Shown here in pieces: positions 16,480 to 25,073 of a stretch of DNA of 64,000 bases. Positions within the stretch are counted from its first letter, which is position 1, and every line of letters begins with the position of its first letter. Under the pieces are notes generated by a model, which worked only from the letters and a program-made list of their open reading frames with translations, was not told where the DNA came from and did not search any database. Position numbers and translations under genes: made by a program. This DNA is from Rhizobium leguminosarum bv. trifolii WSM1325 (GTDB lineage Bacteria > Pseudomonadota > Alphaproteobacteria > Rhizobiales > Rhizobiaceae), in the NCBI GenBank assembly GCA_000023185.1, contig CP001622.1, positions 2,418,001 to 2,482,000 on the forward strand. The letters run 5' to 3'.

Positions 16480-18123
16480 ATGAAACACTTCTTCAACCGC
16501 AGGGAAAACATCGTCACCGAAGCCTTGGACGGTCTGCTTCTGACGAGCAGCAAGGGTCGTCTTGCCCGCCTCGACAGCTTTCCCGACATCAAGGTGATCC
16601 TGCGCGCGGACTGGGACAAGTCGAAGGTGGCGATCATATCCGGCGGCGGCGCCGGCCATGAGCCCTCCCATGCCGGCTTCGTCGGTAAGGGCATGCTGAC
16701 GGCTGCCGTATCCGGCGAGATTTTCGCCTCGCCGAGCGTCGATGCCGTGCTGACGGCGATCCGCGCCGTGACCGGCGAAAAGGGCGCCCTGCTGATCGTC
16801 AAGAACTACACCGGCGACCGGCTGAATTTCGGCCTCGCCGCCGAAAAGGCGCGCGCCGAGGGCTTCGACGTCGAGATGGTCATCGTCGCCGACGACATCG
16901 CCATCCCCGAGATCAACCAGCCCCGCGGTGTCGCCGGCACGCTCTTCGTCCACAAGATCGCTGGCTATCATGCCGAAAGGGGCGAGGACCTGAAGACGGT
17001 CGCAGCCCATGCCGCCGCGGCAGCCGGCGACATCGCCTCGCTCGGTATGTCGCTTTCCACCTGCAGCGTGCCGGGCCAGGCGCATGAGGACCGTCTCGGC
17101 GAGAACGAGGGCGAACTCGGCCTTGGCATCCATGGCGAGCCCGGCGTCGAACGCATCACTTTGCAGCCGGTCGCCGATATCGTCGCCACCATGGTGGCGC
17201 GCCTGTCGCCTGCGCTGCGCGAAGGGGCAAGCCACGCCCTCCTCATCAACAATCTCGGCGCCGTGCCGCCACTCGAAATGACCGTCATTGCCAATGCCGT
17301 GCTGTCCTCGCCGCTTGGCCGCCGCGTCCGGCTGATCATTGGCCCGGCGCCGATGATGACCGCGCTCAACATGAACGGCTTCTCGCTGTCGCTGATCCGG
17401 CTGGACGCCGTGCGTGAGGCCGCGCTAACGGCAGCGGTCGAACCGCATGCCTGGATGCCGGCCGTCGAACGCCACGAGATCCAGATCATCGCCGCACCGA
17501 GAACATCAGCCGGATTGAACGGCGCGAACGGCGCAGCTGGAGATGACGCCCACAACCGGCGCCTGATCACGGCACTCTGCGAACATCTGATCTCGCAGGA
17601 AAGCGAACTCAACCGGCTGGATGGCCGCGTCGGCGACGGTGATACCGGCTCGACGGTGGCGACGGGCGCCCGCAGCGTGCTGGCCCGCCTCGACACACTG
17701 CCGCTCGACCGGCCGGCCGCAACCCTTGCCTCGCTTGGCGATATCCTCGGCACCAGCATGGGCGGATCGAGTGGCGTGCTGCTATCGATCTTCTTCACCG
17801 CCGCAGCAAAGGCGATGGCTGACAAGGCCGATATATCAGCAGCCCTTCTTGCCGGGCTCGACAGGATGACGTTCTATGGCGGAGCCGGAGTCGGCGACCG
17901 GACGATGGTCGATGCGTTGTCGCCTGCCCTGCAGGCGCTCGCATCCGGCGATGTCGCCGCCGCGGCAAAGGCTGCGGCAGCGGGGGCGGAGTCGACGAAG
18001 GCGATGACGAAGGCGAAAGCCGGACGCGCCTCCTATGTCGGCGAAAGGGATCTGGCGGGCGTTGCCGATCCCGGCGCCGTCGCGGTTGCCGGCGCGTTCG
18101 GTGTGGCGGCAAGCCTCGCCTGA
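16480..18123 (+). CDS. Dihydroxyacetone kinase, ATP-type DhaK-DhaL fusion
   Basis: A 547-residue kinase, the usual size of single-chain ATP-dependent dihydroxyacetone kinases. The DhaK domain (about 1-330) keeps the substrate residues H60 in GGGAGHEPSHAGF, D113 in KNYTGDRLNF, and H218 in GIHGEPG, which binds the ketone covalently as a hemiaminal. The DhaL domain (about 355-547) has the Mg-ATP loop DGRVGDGDTGST and GGSSG. It phosphorylates dihydroxyacetone, or a related ketose such as erythrulose or glyceraldehyde, in the cytoplasm. It follows the ABC importer by 53 bases and precedes a complete PEP-type set, which is unusual. Confidence 0.93.
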   Translation: MKHFFNRRENIVTEALDGLLLTSSKGRLARLDSFPDIKVILRADWDKSKVAIISGGGAGHEPSHAGFVGKGMLTAAVSGEIFASPSVDAVLTAIRAVTGEKGALLIVKNYTGDRLNFGLAAEKARAEGFDVEMVIVADDIAIPEINQPRGVAGTLFVHKIAGYHAERGEDLKTVAAHAAAAAGDIASLGMSLSTCSVPGQAHEDRLGENEGELGLGIHGEPGVERITLQPVADIVATMVARLSPALREGASHALLINNLGAVPPLEMTVIANAVLSSPLGRRVRLIIGPAPMMTALNMNGFSLSLIRLDAVREAALTAAVEPHAWMPAVERHEIQIIAAPRTSAGLNGANGAAGDDAHNRRLITALCEHLISQESELNRLDGRVGDGDTGSTVATGARSVLARLDTLPLDRPAATLASLGDILGTSMGGSSGVLLSIFFTAAAKAMADKADISAALLAGLDRMTFYGGAGVGDRTMVDALSPALQALASGDVAAAAKAAAAGAESTKAMTKAKAGRASYVGERDLAGVADPGAVAVAGAFGVAASLA

Positions 18124-18169
18124 CCGATGTGACGTTTGAAAGCCCGCGGGAGGCGCGGCGACTAGGAGG

Positions 18170-18790
18170 ATGGCAGTGCAGGCGGAACCGGTGCTTGTGG
18201 CAGGATTGATCGAGGTGTGCCGCGCGACGATCGCGGCAAACAGCGATCACCTCTGCGCGCTCGATCGCGCCATCGGCGATGGTGATCACGGAACCAACAT
18301 GCGGCGCGGCTGTGAGGCAGTGAGCGCCGAAGGCGAAAGCCTGTCCAGCCTGCCCTTCCCCGACGCCATGGAAAAGATCGGCCTGACGCTGGTGATGAAT
18401 GTCGGCGGTGCCGCCGGGCCACTCTACGGCACGCTGCTGATGGAGATCGGCCGCGAGCTTCGCAAAAGCAACGAGAAAGCCGATTTTTCCCTCGTGCTGA
18501 AACAGGCAATCGACGCCGTCGCAAGGCGCGGGCGGGCGCATGCCGGCGACAAGACGCTGCTCGACGTGCTCTATCCCGTGCATGCCGCGCTGGAGAAGCG
18601 GTCTCCACTCGGTGACGTCGCCCGCAAGGCCGAACGTTCTGCCAGCCGCACGGCTGACATGAAGGCGATGCGCGGGCGCGCGGCCTATCTCGGCGACCGC
18701 TCGATCGGCCATGTCGATCCCGGCGCGTCGAGCTGCGCGCTGCTGACCACGGCGATCTGCCGCTATCTCGGGGAGCATCGTCCGCAATGA
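18170..18790 (+). CDS. dhaL: Dihydroxyacetone kinase subunit DhaL (PEP-type)
   Basis: A 206-residue ADP-binding subunit. The Mg-coordinating aspartates lie in LDRAIGDGDHGTNMRRG (about residues 35-51), which matches stand-alone DhaL of E. coli more closely than the L domain of the fused kinase upstream. In PTS-type kinases DhaL keeps a bound ADP that is rephosphorylated by DhaM, then passes the phosphate to the ketone on DhaK. GGAGG lies just before the ATG. It overlaps dhaM by four bases (ATGA). Its DhaK partner is probably the gene at 21584. Confidence 0.92.
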   Translation: MAVQAEPVLVAGLIEVCRATIAANSDHLCALDRAIGDGDHGTNMRRGCEAVSAEGESLSSLPFPDAMEKIGLTLVMNVGGAAGPLYGTLLMEIGRELRKSNEKADFSLVLKQAIDAVARRGRAHAGDKTLLDVLYPVHAALEKRSPLGDVARKAERSASRTADMKAMRGRAAYLGDRSIGHVDPGASSCALLTTAICRYLGEHRPQ

Positions 18791-19185
18791 ATGGAAAGAC
18801 CGCAAATGTGGGTATCGTGATCGTCTCCCACTCGCCGCTGGTGGCAAGGGGGATCGCCGATATGGTGCGACAGATGGTGGGCGACAGCGTGCCGCTCGCC
18901 TGGTCGGGCGGCAATGTCCATGGCGAACTCGGCACCGATGCCGGCGGTATCCTCAGGGCGATCGAGGCCGCTTGGTCCGATGCCGGCGTCGCCGTCTTCG
19001 TCGATCTCGGCGGTGCTGAAACGAACAGCGAGATGGCGATCGAAATGCTGGGCCTTCCCCGCGCAGCCCTCGTCTCCATCTGCAACGCGCCTTTGGTTGA
19101 AGGCGCCGTCATCGCCGCCGCCGAGGCGTCGGGGGGCGCTTCGCTGGCCAAGGTCGTCGCCACAGCCGAGGAACTGTCCCCCTGA
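18787..19185 (+). CDS. dhaM: Phosphotransferase subunit DhaM (EIIA-Man type)
   Basis: A 132-residue protein of the mannose-type EIIA fold. The phosphorylated histidine is H15 in VIVSHSPLVARG; a second family motif is DLGGAETNSEMA. It takes phosphate from HPr and recharges ADP on DhaL. In E. coli DhaM is a three-domain protein (EIIA, HPr and a truncated EI); here only the EIIA part is present and HPr and EI follow as separate genes. Both ends overlap neighbours (ATGA with dhaL, TGATG with the HPr gene). Confidence 0.92.
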   Translation: MNGKTANVGIVIVSHSPLVARGIADMVRQMVGDSVPLAWSGGNVHGELGTDAGGILRAIEAAWSDAGVAVFVDLGGAETNSEMAIEMLGLPRAALVSICNAPLVEGAVIAAAEASGGASLAKVVATAEELSP

Positions 19186-19529
19186 TGACAACAGGATTGC
19201 GTAGTGAAAAACAGGAGCCCGATCCATTGCATGTGAATTGCCAGACGGAGGTAGAAGTCAAGCACGGCGTCGGGCTGCATGCCCGCCCCTCCGTCACCTT
19301 CACGCGGCTTGCCAAGTCCTTCCCCTGTTCGATCGAGATCGCCGTCAACGGCAGCGATGTCTGGCTGAACGGCAAGAGCATCATCAAGATCATGGGCGCG
19401 CGAATCCGAAAAGGGTCGATCCTTAGAATACGGGCCGACGGCATTCTCGCCGAAGAGGCGATCCGCGCCCTGAAGGAACTCATCGAGCGCAACTTCGATG
19501 AGGAAAAGAAACATGGCCGAACCGCTTAG
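19185..19529 (+). CDS. HPr-family phosphocarrier dedicated to the dha operon
   Basis: A 114-residue frame holding an HPr domain of about 90 residues. The phosphorylated histidine is H32 in GVGLHARPSVTF; the position matching the regulatory Ser46 of HPr is S65 in LNGKSIIKIMG. It should carry phosphate from the Enzyme I encoded next to DhaM. The ATG at 19185 overlaps the dhaM stop; a later TTG or GTG near residues 15-17 would give a more standard HPr length, so the true N-terminus is uncertain. It overlaps the Enzyme I start by 17 bases. Confidence 0.9.
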   Translation: MTTGLRSEKQEPDPLHVNCQTEVEVKHGVGLHARPSVTFTRLAKSFPCSIEIAVNGSDVWLNGKSIIKIMGARIRKGSILRIRADGILAEEAIRALKELIERNFDEEKKHGRTA

Positions 19530-21117
19530 ACTGCAAGCCAAGAGCGCATCCCCGGGCATCGCATCCGGCCCGGCCTTTCTCGCGGAGGAGCCGAAGGCTC
19601 CTTCCGCTGCCGAGCAGCCGGACACCGCCCCTGCGTCCCGAGCCGTCGGGGGATACGGTGCGCTGGAGAAGGCGATCGACATCTCGATCAGCGAACTCGA
19701 GCACCTTGCCGATGGAGCCGACGCCGAAAGCCGGGATATCATCGATTTCCAGATCGAGGTGCTGCGCGATCCCTCGATCGCGGAAGCGACCGGCGCACGC
19801 CTGGAAGCCGACGAGAATGTCGTCTTTGCCTGGGTCGCCACCCTCGACGCCTATATCGGCGAACTCGAAGCGGCCGACGAGGAGCAGATGCGGGCACGCG
19901 CCGTCGATATTCTCGACATCAAGAACCGCGTGCTCGGCGCGCTCGCCGGCACCCCGATTGCCGATTTCCCGCCCGGCTCGGTCTTCGTCGGCAAGGACAT
20001 GGAGCCGAGCCGCTTTCTCGCCCATGACTGGTCGAAAGGCGGCGGCATCGCGCTGTTCGCAGGCAGCACCGCCGGCCATGTCGCCCTGCTCGCCCGGGCG
20101 AAATCGGTGCCGATGGTGATCGGCACAGGCCGCTTTTCAGCCGCAGACGGAGATCCTGTCAGCGTGGATGGCAACGCCGGTGCGGTCATCCTGCAGGCGG
20201 GCAGCATGCTGATCCCGCCGCTCGTGCCTGCACAAGAACCCGCCGGCGACACGCAAACCACCGGCGGCGAGTTGCGCACGGCGGACGGCGTGCCGATCCT
20301 GCTCTCGATCAACATCAACGATCCCGCCGAGATCGATGCGCTCGATCCGGCAACGGCAGGCGTCGGCCTGATGCGCTCGGAATTTTCGATAACCTCAGTG
20401 GCCGATGCCGCCAATGAGGAACAGCAGTTGGCGATCTATCGCCGCGTGCTGGAGCAGGCAGGCGACAGGCCGGTAACGATCCGCATGCTCGATATCGGCG
20501 GCGACAAGCCGCTCCCCGGCCTGGAAGATCTGCCGGCTCTTGCCTCGGGCCTACGCGGCATCCGACTGCTGCTTGCCCGGCCGGAAATCGCCCGCGTCCA
20601 AGCCCGCGCCCTGCTGCGCGCCGCCGTCTTCGGTAGGCTGTCCGTAATGCTGCCGATGGTGACCTTTCCCGACGAAATCGACAGGATGCGCGACATCTTC
20701 CGGGAGGAAGCCGAAAAGCTCGGCCGCCGCGCCCTGCACCACCGAATGCCGCCGATCGGCATGATGGTGGAGGTACCGGCTGCCGCTTTGATGCTCGACA
20801 CCTTCGGATCTGCGGCGTTCTTCTCGTTCGGAACCAACGATCTTACCCAGTATCTCGCCGCCTCCGCCCGCGACGATATCGATGCCGATACCGGCAAGGC
20901 AGCACCCGCCGTGCTCCGGCTGCTTGCCCAGGCGGTGAAGCTGACCGCCGGCAAGCCAGTCAGCATCTGCGGCGACATGGCCGGCAATCCGCACTATCTG
21001 CCCGGCCTGCTCGCCGCCGGTCTTAGGCATTTTTCCGTGGCGCCGGCCCGGCGTCCCGCGATAAGATCGGCGATCATCGGCCTCAACGCCGATGGCACAA
21101 GGGCAGCCGGAGAGTAG
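19513..21117 (+). CDS. PTS Enzyme I (PEP-protein phosphotransferase), dha-specific
   Basis: A 534-residue Enzyme I. The N-terminal part has the swivelling domain with the phosphorylated histidine in GSTAGHVALLAR (usual form GGxTSHxAI). The C-terminal PEP-binding barrel has GVGLMRSEF (usually LLRTEF), MVEVPAAALM, FGTNDLTQY and the catalytic cysteine in SICGDMAGNP. It draws phosphate from PEP and passes it to the HPr encoded just upstream. The ATG at 19513 follows GAGGAAAAG. Rhizobia usually carry a nitrogen-type Enzyme I (PtsP) with a GAF domain; none is present here, so this is a separate, pathway-dedicated copy. The two motif changes are worth noting. Confidence 0.92.
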   Translation: MAEPLRLQAKSASPGIASGPAFLAEEPKAPSAAEQPDTAPASRAVGGYGALEKAIDISISELEHLADGADAESRDIIDFQIEVLRDPSIAEATGARLEADENVVFAWVATLDAYIGELEAADEEQMRARAVDILDIKNRVLGALAGTPIADFPPGSVFVGKDMEPSRFLAHDWSKGGGIALFAGSTAGHVALLARAKSVPMVIGTGRFSAADGDPVSVDGNAGAVILQAGSMLIPPLVPAQEPAGDTQTTGGELRTADGVPILLSININDPAEIDALDPATAGVGLMRSEFSITSVADAANEEQQLAIYRRVLEQAGDRPVTIRMLDIGGDKPLPGLEDLPALASGLRGIRLLLARPEIARVQARALLRAAVFGRLSVMLPMVTFPDEIDRMRDIFREEAEKLGRRALHHRMPPIGMMVEVPAAALMLDTFGSAAFFSFGTNDLTQYLAASARDDIDADTGKAAPAVLRLLAQAVKLTAGKPVSICGDMAGNPHYLPGLLAAGLRHFSVAPARRPAIRSAIIGLNADGTRAAGE

Positions 21118-21118
21118 A

Positions 21119-21532
21119 ATGGCGCGCGAAGACACCGAAGACGCCATTATCGCCTACAAGTCCATTCTGGCGCAGATCATCGACAACAGGCCATCCGGCA
21201 CGCGCCAGCGCCTGGCGACGGCGCTTGGAAAACATCGCAGCTTCGTCACCCAAATCACCAGCCCGACCTATGCGACGCCGCTGCCGGCGCGCCATCTCGC
21301 CACGATCGTCCGCGTCTGCCATTTCAGCGCCGCCGAACAGGAGCGCTTTCTCGAAGCCTATCAGGCCGCCCATCCCGGCAAGCTGCCGGACCTCGGCCAT
21401 TCCGAGAAATTGCGGCACCTTTCGCTGATGGTGCCCGACTTCGGCGATGACAGGAAAAACCGCCTATTGGAAGAGGCGATCTCCGATCTGGTGCAGAAGA
21501 TCGTCGCGATTTCAGGGGCGAGTGAGCAGTGA
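21119..21532 (+). CDS. Small helix-turn-helix-like protein of the dha operon, function unknown
   Basis: A 137-residue protein with a possible Cro/CI-type helix-turn-helix in residues about 20-60 (TRQRLATALGKHRSFVTQIT) and a helical C-terminus. It starts one base after the Enzyme I stop and lies 51 bases before dhaK, so it is inside the operon. It could be a transcription regulator responding to pathway flux, or an adaptor of the kinase. In E. coli the regulator DhaR is controlled by direct contact with DhaK and DhaL, which makes a regulator here plausible, but this protein does not resemble DhaR. Confidence 0.6.
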   Translation: MAREDTEDAIIAYKSILAQIIDNRPSGTRQRLATALGKHRSFVTQITSPTYATPLPARHLATIVRVCHFSAAEQERFLEAYQAAHPGKLPDLGHSEKLRHLSLMVPDFGDDRKNRLLEEAISDLVQKIVAISGASEQ

Positions 21533-21583
21533 GTAGTGAGCGGGTTGACGTGACGTAATGCTTTTGGCCTTGGGAGGGGCTTG

Positions 21584-22576
21584 ATGAAGAAATTCATGAA
21601 CACTGCGGAAACCATGGTCGCCGAAAGCGTCGAAGGCTTCGTGCGCGCCCATGAGGCCTTCGTAGTGTTCGGCCCCGAGCGCAGGTTCATCCGCCGTCGC
21701 CATCTCACGCCTGAAAAGGTGGCGCTTATATCAGGCGGCGGCGCCGGTCATGAGCCGATGCATATCGGCTTCGTCGGCCACGGCATGTTGGATGCCGCCT
21801 GCGTCGGCCATATCTTCACCTCTCCCACACCGAGCCAGATCATCGCCGCCATCGAAGAGGCCGATACCGGCGCCGGCTGCCTGCTCGTGGTCAAGAATTA
21901 CGACGGCGATCTGATGAATTTCGAAATGGCGATCGAGATGGCCGGCGACCGCCACAACATCGACATGGTCGTCGTCAGCGACGATATCGAGACATCAAGG
22001 TCCGGCGAAGGCAATGGCCGGCGCGGCGTTGCCGGAACGCTGATCGTCGAAAAGCTCCTGGGTGCTGCGGCCGAACGCGGCATGTCGCTTGCCGAATTGA
22101 AGCAGCTTGGCGAAGGATTGAACACCCGCATCCGCTCGATGGGTGTCGCGCTGAACGGCGTGACGGTGCCGCAGACCGAGCGCACGACATTTTCGCTTGG
22201 GCCGGGCGACATGGAAATGGGCGTCGGCATCCATGGCGAGCCCGGCCATGCCAGGCAGCCCTTCGCCGCCTCCGACGCCATCATCGGCCATCTCTGCGAA
22301 ACCATCGCCGGCGATATCGCGGTGGCGCCGGGTACCCGCGCACTGCTCTTCGTCAACGGCCTCGGCGGCACGCCGCCGGCTGAACTCTACCTCGCCTATA
22401 ATGGCGCCCGCCGCTTCATCGAGGAAAGAGGCATCCCGATCGAGCGCTCACTTGTGGGAACCTACGTCACCTCGCTCGACATGCAGGGACTGTCGGTCAC
22501 CCTTGCCTTGCTGACCGACGAGGAGATCGCGCTCTGGGACGCGCCGGTTGCGACGGCGGCTTTGCGTTGGCCGTGA
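21584..22576 (+). CDS. dhaK: Dihydroxyacetone kinase subunit DhaK (PEP-type)
   Basis: A 330-residue DhaK. All substrate residues are kept: H56 in GGGAGHEPMH, D109 in KNYDGDLMNFE and H217 in GVGIHGEPG, which binds the ketone covalently. It resembles E. coli DhaK along its length, including the C-terminal LWDAPV. It should work with DhaL at 18170 and DhaM at 18787 to make dihydroxyacetone phosphate from PEP. The ATG at 21584 follows GGGAGGGG; an overlapping TTG at 21581 is less likely. It is probably the last gene of the operon; the next gene is convergent. Confidence 0.92.
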   Translation: MKKFMNTAETMVAESVEGFVRAHEAFVVFGPERRFIRRRHLTPEKVALISGGGAGHEPMHIGFVGHGMLDAACVGHIFTSPTPSQIIAAIEEADTGAGCLLVVKNYDGDLMNFEMAIEMAGDRHNIDMVVVSDDIETSRSGEGNGRRGVAGTLIVEKLLGAAAERGMSLAELKQLGEGLNTRIRSMGVALNGVTVPQTERTTFSLGPGDMEMGVGIHGEPGHARQPFAASDAIIGHLCETIAGDIAVAPGTRALLFVNGLGGTPPAELYLAYNGARRFIEERGIPIERSLVGTYVTSLDMQGLSVTLALLTDEEIALWDAPVATAALRWP

Positions 22577-22592
22577 CGGCATCCCGAGGGTG

Positions 22593-23321
22593 TCAGAGGT
22601 AAAGCGCTGCCATCTTTCGCCAGGCGCCGGCGCGGTGGGCGCGTCCGTCCCAGACATACAGCTGATGGCCGATATTCTTTTCGCCGAGCAGCCGGCTGAG
22701 ATAGCGGTTGTTGCCGAGGAAAGGGTCGGCGTCGCCGATGGTGAGAACGATGTCGCGCTCACGCAGCCTGTCGAGCCGCCAGTCGCTGCCGAGCCCTGGA
22801 AGAAAATGCGCCGGCGTGTGGAAATAGACGCTGTCATCGTAATAGCCGTCGAACAGGTCGCCGAAGGATTCCACCTTCGTCGTCAGGTCGTAACGGCCGG
22901 AAAAGGCGACGAGCTTGCGAAAGAGATGCGGATGGCGAAAGAACAGGCTCGCCGCCTGGAAGGCCCCGAGGCTGCAGCCATGCACGATGGTGCAGTCATG
23001 TGGATTTTTCGTCGCCATCAGCGGCAGCACCTCGTTGAGAATGTAATCCTCAAGGGCACCATGCCGGCGGATGCGCTCGGCGGGGTGACGGTGAAAGCCA
23101 TAGAAGGTCTCTGCCGCCAGGCCCTCGATGCAATAGAGCTGGAGATGGCCAGCTTCCAGCTTGTCGGCGAGACTCGCGACCAGGCCGAGCTGTTCATATT
23201 CGAAGAAACGCCCGTCTCGCGTCGGAAAGACCAGCACCTTGGCGCCGGCATGGCCGAACACCAGCATCTCCATGTCTCGATGCAGCCGCTGACTATACCA
23301 GCGCAGATATTCGCGGTTCAT
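22593..23321 (-). CDS. Esterase-D-family alpha/beta hydrolase
   Basis: A 242-residue cytoplasmic protein of the alpha/beta fold, esterase (antigen 85/esterase D-like) group. The nucleophile elbow is HGCSLGAF (GxSxG with Ser near residue 127), followed by a likely acid in TIGDADPF and the His in DGRAHRAGAW. It lacks a signal peptide. Its start overlaps the stop of the upstream esterase gene (ATGA), so the two are one operon. Substrate is unknown. Confidence 0.82.
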   Translation of the reverse strand: MNREYLRWYSQRLHRDMEMLVFGHAGAKVLVFPTRDGRFFEYEQLGLVASLADKLEAGHLQLYCIEGLAAETFYGFHRHPAERIRRHGALEDYILNEVLPLMATKNPHDCTIVHGCSLGAFQAASLFFRHPHLFRKLVAFSGRYDLTTKVESFGDLFDGYYDDSVYFHTPAHFLPGLGSDWRLDRLRERDIVLTIGDADPFLGNNRYLSRLLGEKNIGHQLYVWDGRAHRAGAWRKMAALYL

Positions 23322-24277
23322 GGCACCCTGAAAAACTGTCTCACCTTGTCGCGGAGAACCGCCTCTTGCTCAGCGCTGCCAGGATAGTCGAAATGCCCCG
23401 CATCCAGGATGAAGATTTCATTAAATTTTGGTATCGCATTCGCGACAGCGAACTGGCAGGGTGGCGCGACGGCAGGATCGAAAAGGGCGACGGCCGTCAA
23501 CATCGGCACCTTGATCCGGCTGGCGGCGGTCGCCGCATCGTAGAAGCGCAGCGTTTCCAGCACGTTTCCATGTTCAGCCTGATATTCCTGCACCGATTCC
23601 GCACTGCCGACGCTCGGCAGCATCAGCCGCAGCGGCTGATGCCCGAAACTCGGCAGCGCCAGATGGCCGCGATCGATGCGCTCGTCGTAGGCGATCGCCA
23701 TTGCTCCGACACCGCCGCCAAAGCTGATGCCGCTATAGCCGATATACCCTGAAAGCCAGGGATAAAGTGCCGTAAGCGTCGAAACAGCGAGCCAGATATC
23801 CTCGACGCAGCCGCCGATGATATAGGCCTCCGGTGTGTCGATGTCGTGCAGCACATGCCAGGACGGGTTCTCGGAGATCGGCGGATGGGCGCTGAGCGAC
23901 AGCCCGCGGCAGCAGGGAAATATGAGCGCCGTTTCCCTGACCGGTAGATCGAAATCAGGACCATCCCGCCCGCCGTAACCGTGCCCGACGACGAGGCCGC
24001 GCCGCACCTGCCCTTCCCGCGGCAGGAGCAGCCAGCCGCCGATCCGGAACTCGCCGGTCGAGAGATAGACGAGGTCGAGCACATGCCAGTCGGGATGGGT
24101 GATCCGGCTGCGGGAAAGCACCGGCTGCGGATCGACCGTCAGCGCCTCGAGATAACGCGCCTTCCAGAACACATCGAAACCCTCAGGGGCTTCGGGCGGC
24201 TCGACCGCAAGAAGCTCGTCAAGCTTCATGCCGTAGGTTGGATCGAAGGCGAAGGGATGTGTCGTCGGAATAGTCAT
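23318..24277 (-). CDS. Acetyl-xylan-esterase-like alpha/beta hydrolase
   Basis: A 319-residue hydrolase resembling the AXE1/cephalosporin-C deacetylase group. The nucleophile lies in GYSGISFGGGVG; the acid and base are probably D in ALFDPAVAP and H in LDAGHFDYPG. It begins MTIPTTHPFAFDPTYGM at 24277; the frame extends to 24448 but the extra part overlaps the next gene and is arginine-rich. No signal peptide is seen, so it would act on small acetylated sugars inside the cell. It is coupled to the downstream esterase by an ATGA overlap. Confidence 0.82.
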   Translation of the reverse strand: MTIPTTHPFAFDPTYGMKLDELLAVEPPEAPEGFDVFWKARYLEALTVDPQPVLSRSRITHPDWHVLDLVYLSTGEFRIGGWLLLPREGQVRRGLVVGHGYGGRDGPDFDLPVRETALIFPCCRGLSLSAHPPISENPSWHVLHDIDTPEAYIIGGCVEDIWLAVSTLTALYPWLSGYIGYSGISFGGGVGAMAIAYDERIDRGHLALPSFGHQPLRLMLPSVGSAESVQEYQAEHGNVLETLRFYDAATAASRIKVPMLTAVALFDPAVAPPCQFAVANAIPKFNEIFILDAGHFDYPGSAEQEAVLRDKVRQFFRVP

Positions 24278-24359
24278 CCAAGGCTTGTCTCGTGAAAAGG
24301 CCGGCGGCGCAAGACTCTGCCTTAGCCAGCCGATAAACCTTACCGACACTCGGACACCT

Positions 24360-24980
24360 TTACGCGGCGTCAGTCGCCTCGTATCGCCCGGATGTGACGA
24401 AGAGCCTGCGGCCAACGGCACGCGCAGCCTCCAGATGAGCGGTCGCATGGTCCGGTCCGGCTTCGAACAGCACCTCTGATGTCACGACCCGGGCGCCGCA
24501 ATAGTCGAAGATCCCATGATCGATTTGCGTCTTCATCGCGCCGAAATAACCGTGCCGCGCATAGGTCCTGACATCAGCGCCGCCGAGGCCGACCAGATGC
24601 ACCGGCAGTCGGCCAAGCCGCTTCACCAGCCTAGCATCCGCGCCGTAGTCGTAAGCCCAGCCATTGGTGAAGACCCGGTCGATCCATCCCTTGAGCAGCC
24701 CCGGCATCGACCACCAATAGACGGGATAGACGAGCACCAGCGCATCGGCGCGATCGATTCTTGCCTGCTCGGCGGCAACATCGGCGGGCAACACCCCTTC
24801 CCTGAGATGCAGGGCGATATCGGCAGCACTGAAGCGAGGATCGAAGGCCTCGGCCGCAAGATCGGCGATCTCGAAGGAATGGCCGGCATCGGAAAGAGTG
24901 ATGCCCTCGGCGAGATGCGCAGCAACGCCATGGGTAAGCGACCGGGGATCGGGATGCGCGACGACGATGAGCGCGTGCAT
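24360..24980 (-). CDS. NAD(P)H quinone oxidoreductase, flavodoxin fold
   Basis: A 206-residue flavoprotein of the DT-diaphorase/MdaB-KefF group. The FMN phosphate loop is AHPDPRSLTHGV at residues 8-19, and YPVYWWSMPGLLKGWIDRVF is the family signature around residue 90. It should reduce quinones by two electrons in the cytoplasm. It is divergent from a TetR regulator across a 93-base gap that carries a repeated operator-like sequence, so repression by that regulator, lifted by quinones, is likely. Confidence 0.87.
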   Translation of the reverse strand: MHALIVVAHPDPRSLTHGVAAHLAEGITLSDAGHSFEIADLAAEAFDPRFSAADIALHLREGVLPADVAAEQARIDRADALVLVYPVYWWSMPGLLKGWIDRVFTNGWAYDYGADARLVKRLGRLPVHLVGLGGADVRTYARHGYFGAMKTQIDHGIFDYCGARVVTSEVLFEAGPDHATAHLEAARAVGRRLFVTSGRYEATDAA

Positions 24981-25023
24981 GCAGAAAACTCCCGTTGAAT
25001 GATTGCGGACGGAAGTCGCGGGC

Positions 25024-25070
25024 TGTATACCTTTGGTAAGCTACTTTCAGTAAGTTACTTTTGGTATATA
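25024..25070. promoter_or_regulatory. Operator-like repeats between quinone reductase and TetR genes
   Basis: Two 14-base direct repeats, GTAAGCTACTTTCA (25036) and GTAAGTTACTTTTG (25050), lie between flanking TATACC and GGTATA arms. Each core (GTAAGYTAC) is itself nearly palindromic. The block covers most of the shared promoter region, and ends only four bases before the regulator's start codon. This is what a TetR dimer pair controlling both genes would need. Confidence 0.6.
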
Positions 25071-25073
25071 GCG

